Shown here: in pieces, positions 12,954-13,455 of the stretch
Numbering within the stretch: the first letter of the stretch is position 1
Layout of the letters: each line of letters begins with the position of its first letter
Notes under the pieces: model-generated
Seen by the model: the letters and a program-made list of their open reading frames with translations, nothing else
Database searches by the model: none
Told to the model about the DNA's origin: nothing
Position numbers and translations under genes: made by a program
From: Methanimicrococcus sp.
GTDB taxonomy: Archaea; Halobacteriota; Methanosarcinia; Methanosarcinales; Methanosarcinaceae
Length of the DNA stretch: 13,455 bases
Reading direction: 5' to 3'
Assembly: GCA_009776675.1 (NCBI GenBank)
Contig: WRNK01000015.1
Span: 1 to 13,455, forward strand

Positions 12954-13455
12954 ATGTGGAACACCTTTTTAGCAGCCAGCCATATCGTCAACATCGGCCA
13001 TGATATTTTTAAAGAAAATCGAAAGCTGGCGGGCAAAAACAGAGAAAAGCTTGCCGCCGCCAATATTTTTTCAGTAAACATTATGGGCGCGATTGGTTCG
13101 GGAAAAACAACGCTCATTGAAGAAGTTGTCAAAGCTTTAGGCAGAAAGTATAAAATTGCCGTGATTGCGGGAGACGTCATTGCCGATATGGATGCCGCCC
13201 GTTTTGAAAAATTGGGCGTAAAAACGATTCCTGCAAACACGGGAAAAGAATGCCATCTTGATGCTCATTTGGTAAACCATTGCTTAAAAACAAACGATTT
13301 GGATGGCTATGATCTGCTAATTATCGAAAATGTCGGAAATTTGATTTGTCCGGCGGACTTTGACCTGGGCGAAGACATGAAAATAGTAATTGTCAGCGTC
13401 AGTGAAGGCGATGACATTGTTTTAAAACATCCTGTCATTTTCAAAACATCCGATA
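12954..13455 (+). CDS. hypB: HypB, nickel-insertion GTPase (partial, first 167 residues)
   Basis: HypB is a GTPase that drives nickel insertion with HypA. The P-loop GAIGSGKTT is at residues 45-53. AVIAGDVIADMDAARF and the metal-site region TGKECHLDAH (C100, H101) follow, then LLIIENVGNLICP and EGDD. There is no His-rich nickel-storage stretch at the N-terminus, so this is the short archaeal form. The ATG at 12954 is chosen because it follows GGAG closely and lies in frame; the earlier ATGs at 12925, 12928 and 12940 are out of frame. The gene is cut off by the end of the window, with an estimated 50 or so residues missing. hypE may lie beyond it but cannot be seen. Confidence 0.95.
   Translation, partial: MWNTFLAASHIVNIGHDIFKENRKLAGKNREKLAAANIFSVNIMGAIGSGKTTLIEEVVKALGRKYKIAVIAGDVIADMDAARFEKLGVKTIPANTGKECHLDAHLVNHCLKTNDLDGYDLLIIENVGNLICPADFDLGEDMKIVIVSVSEGDDIVLKHPVIFKTSD

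Overview
The window looks like a methanogenic archaeon of the Methanosarcinales. The gene set is a cytochrome-b-linked, Tat-exported [NiFe] hydrogenase of the Vht (methanophenazine-reducing) type, with its protease and Hyp maturation proteins. Archaeal traits are TATA boxes about 25-30 bases before starts, a class III (archaeal) prepilin signal, and a tRNA-Leu without encoded CCA. The AT-rich DNA and accessory genes would suit a small host-associated methyl-reducer such as Methanimicrococcus, but that genus call is inference.

Layout. Bases 1-1670 hold a decaying toxin-antitoxin locus on the minus strand. It has a frameshifted PIN-domain toxin whose 5' end carries a perfect 85-base tandem repeat, followed by three tandem paralogues of a 59-residue putative antitoxin. 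Each antitoxin is preceded by the same piece of the toxin's 3' end. Near-identical 40-base direct repeats bracket the locus. A type IV pilin-like protein (1706-2233) and tRNA-Leu(UAA) (2433-2516) follow, both on the minus strand.

Bases 2594-9556, minus strand, are the hydrogenase region. vhtG (small subunit, Tat signal), vhtA (large subunit) and vhtC (cytochrome b) form a tight operon that ends in a strong hairpin/U-tract terminator. vhtD (the endopeptidase that clips VhtA) and hypF (carbamoyl transfer for CN ligand synthesis) follow behind their own likely promoter. From 11189 to the window end, hypC-hypD-hypA-hypB run the opposite way; hypB is cut by the window edge. HypF, C and D build and deliver the Fe(CN)2CO centre, HypA and HypB insert nickel, and VhtD then cleaves the VhtA tail. 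HypE is not in the window.

Between the divergent vht and hyp operons sits a DUF1016/YhcG-type PDDEXK nuclease gene (10045-10980). It is preceded by a perfect GC-rich palindrome next to its ribosome binding site and broken near its 3' end by an in-frame TAA, after which 30 more family-like codons remain readable. I see no clearly new system. The points most worth a second look are the rearranged toxin-antitoxin array and the nuclease gene with its palindrome.
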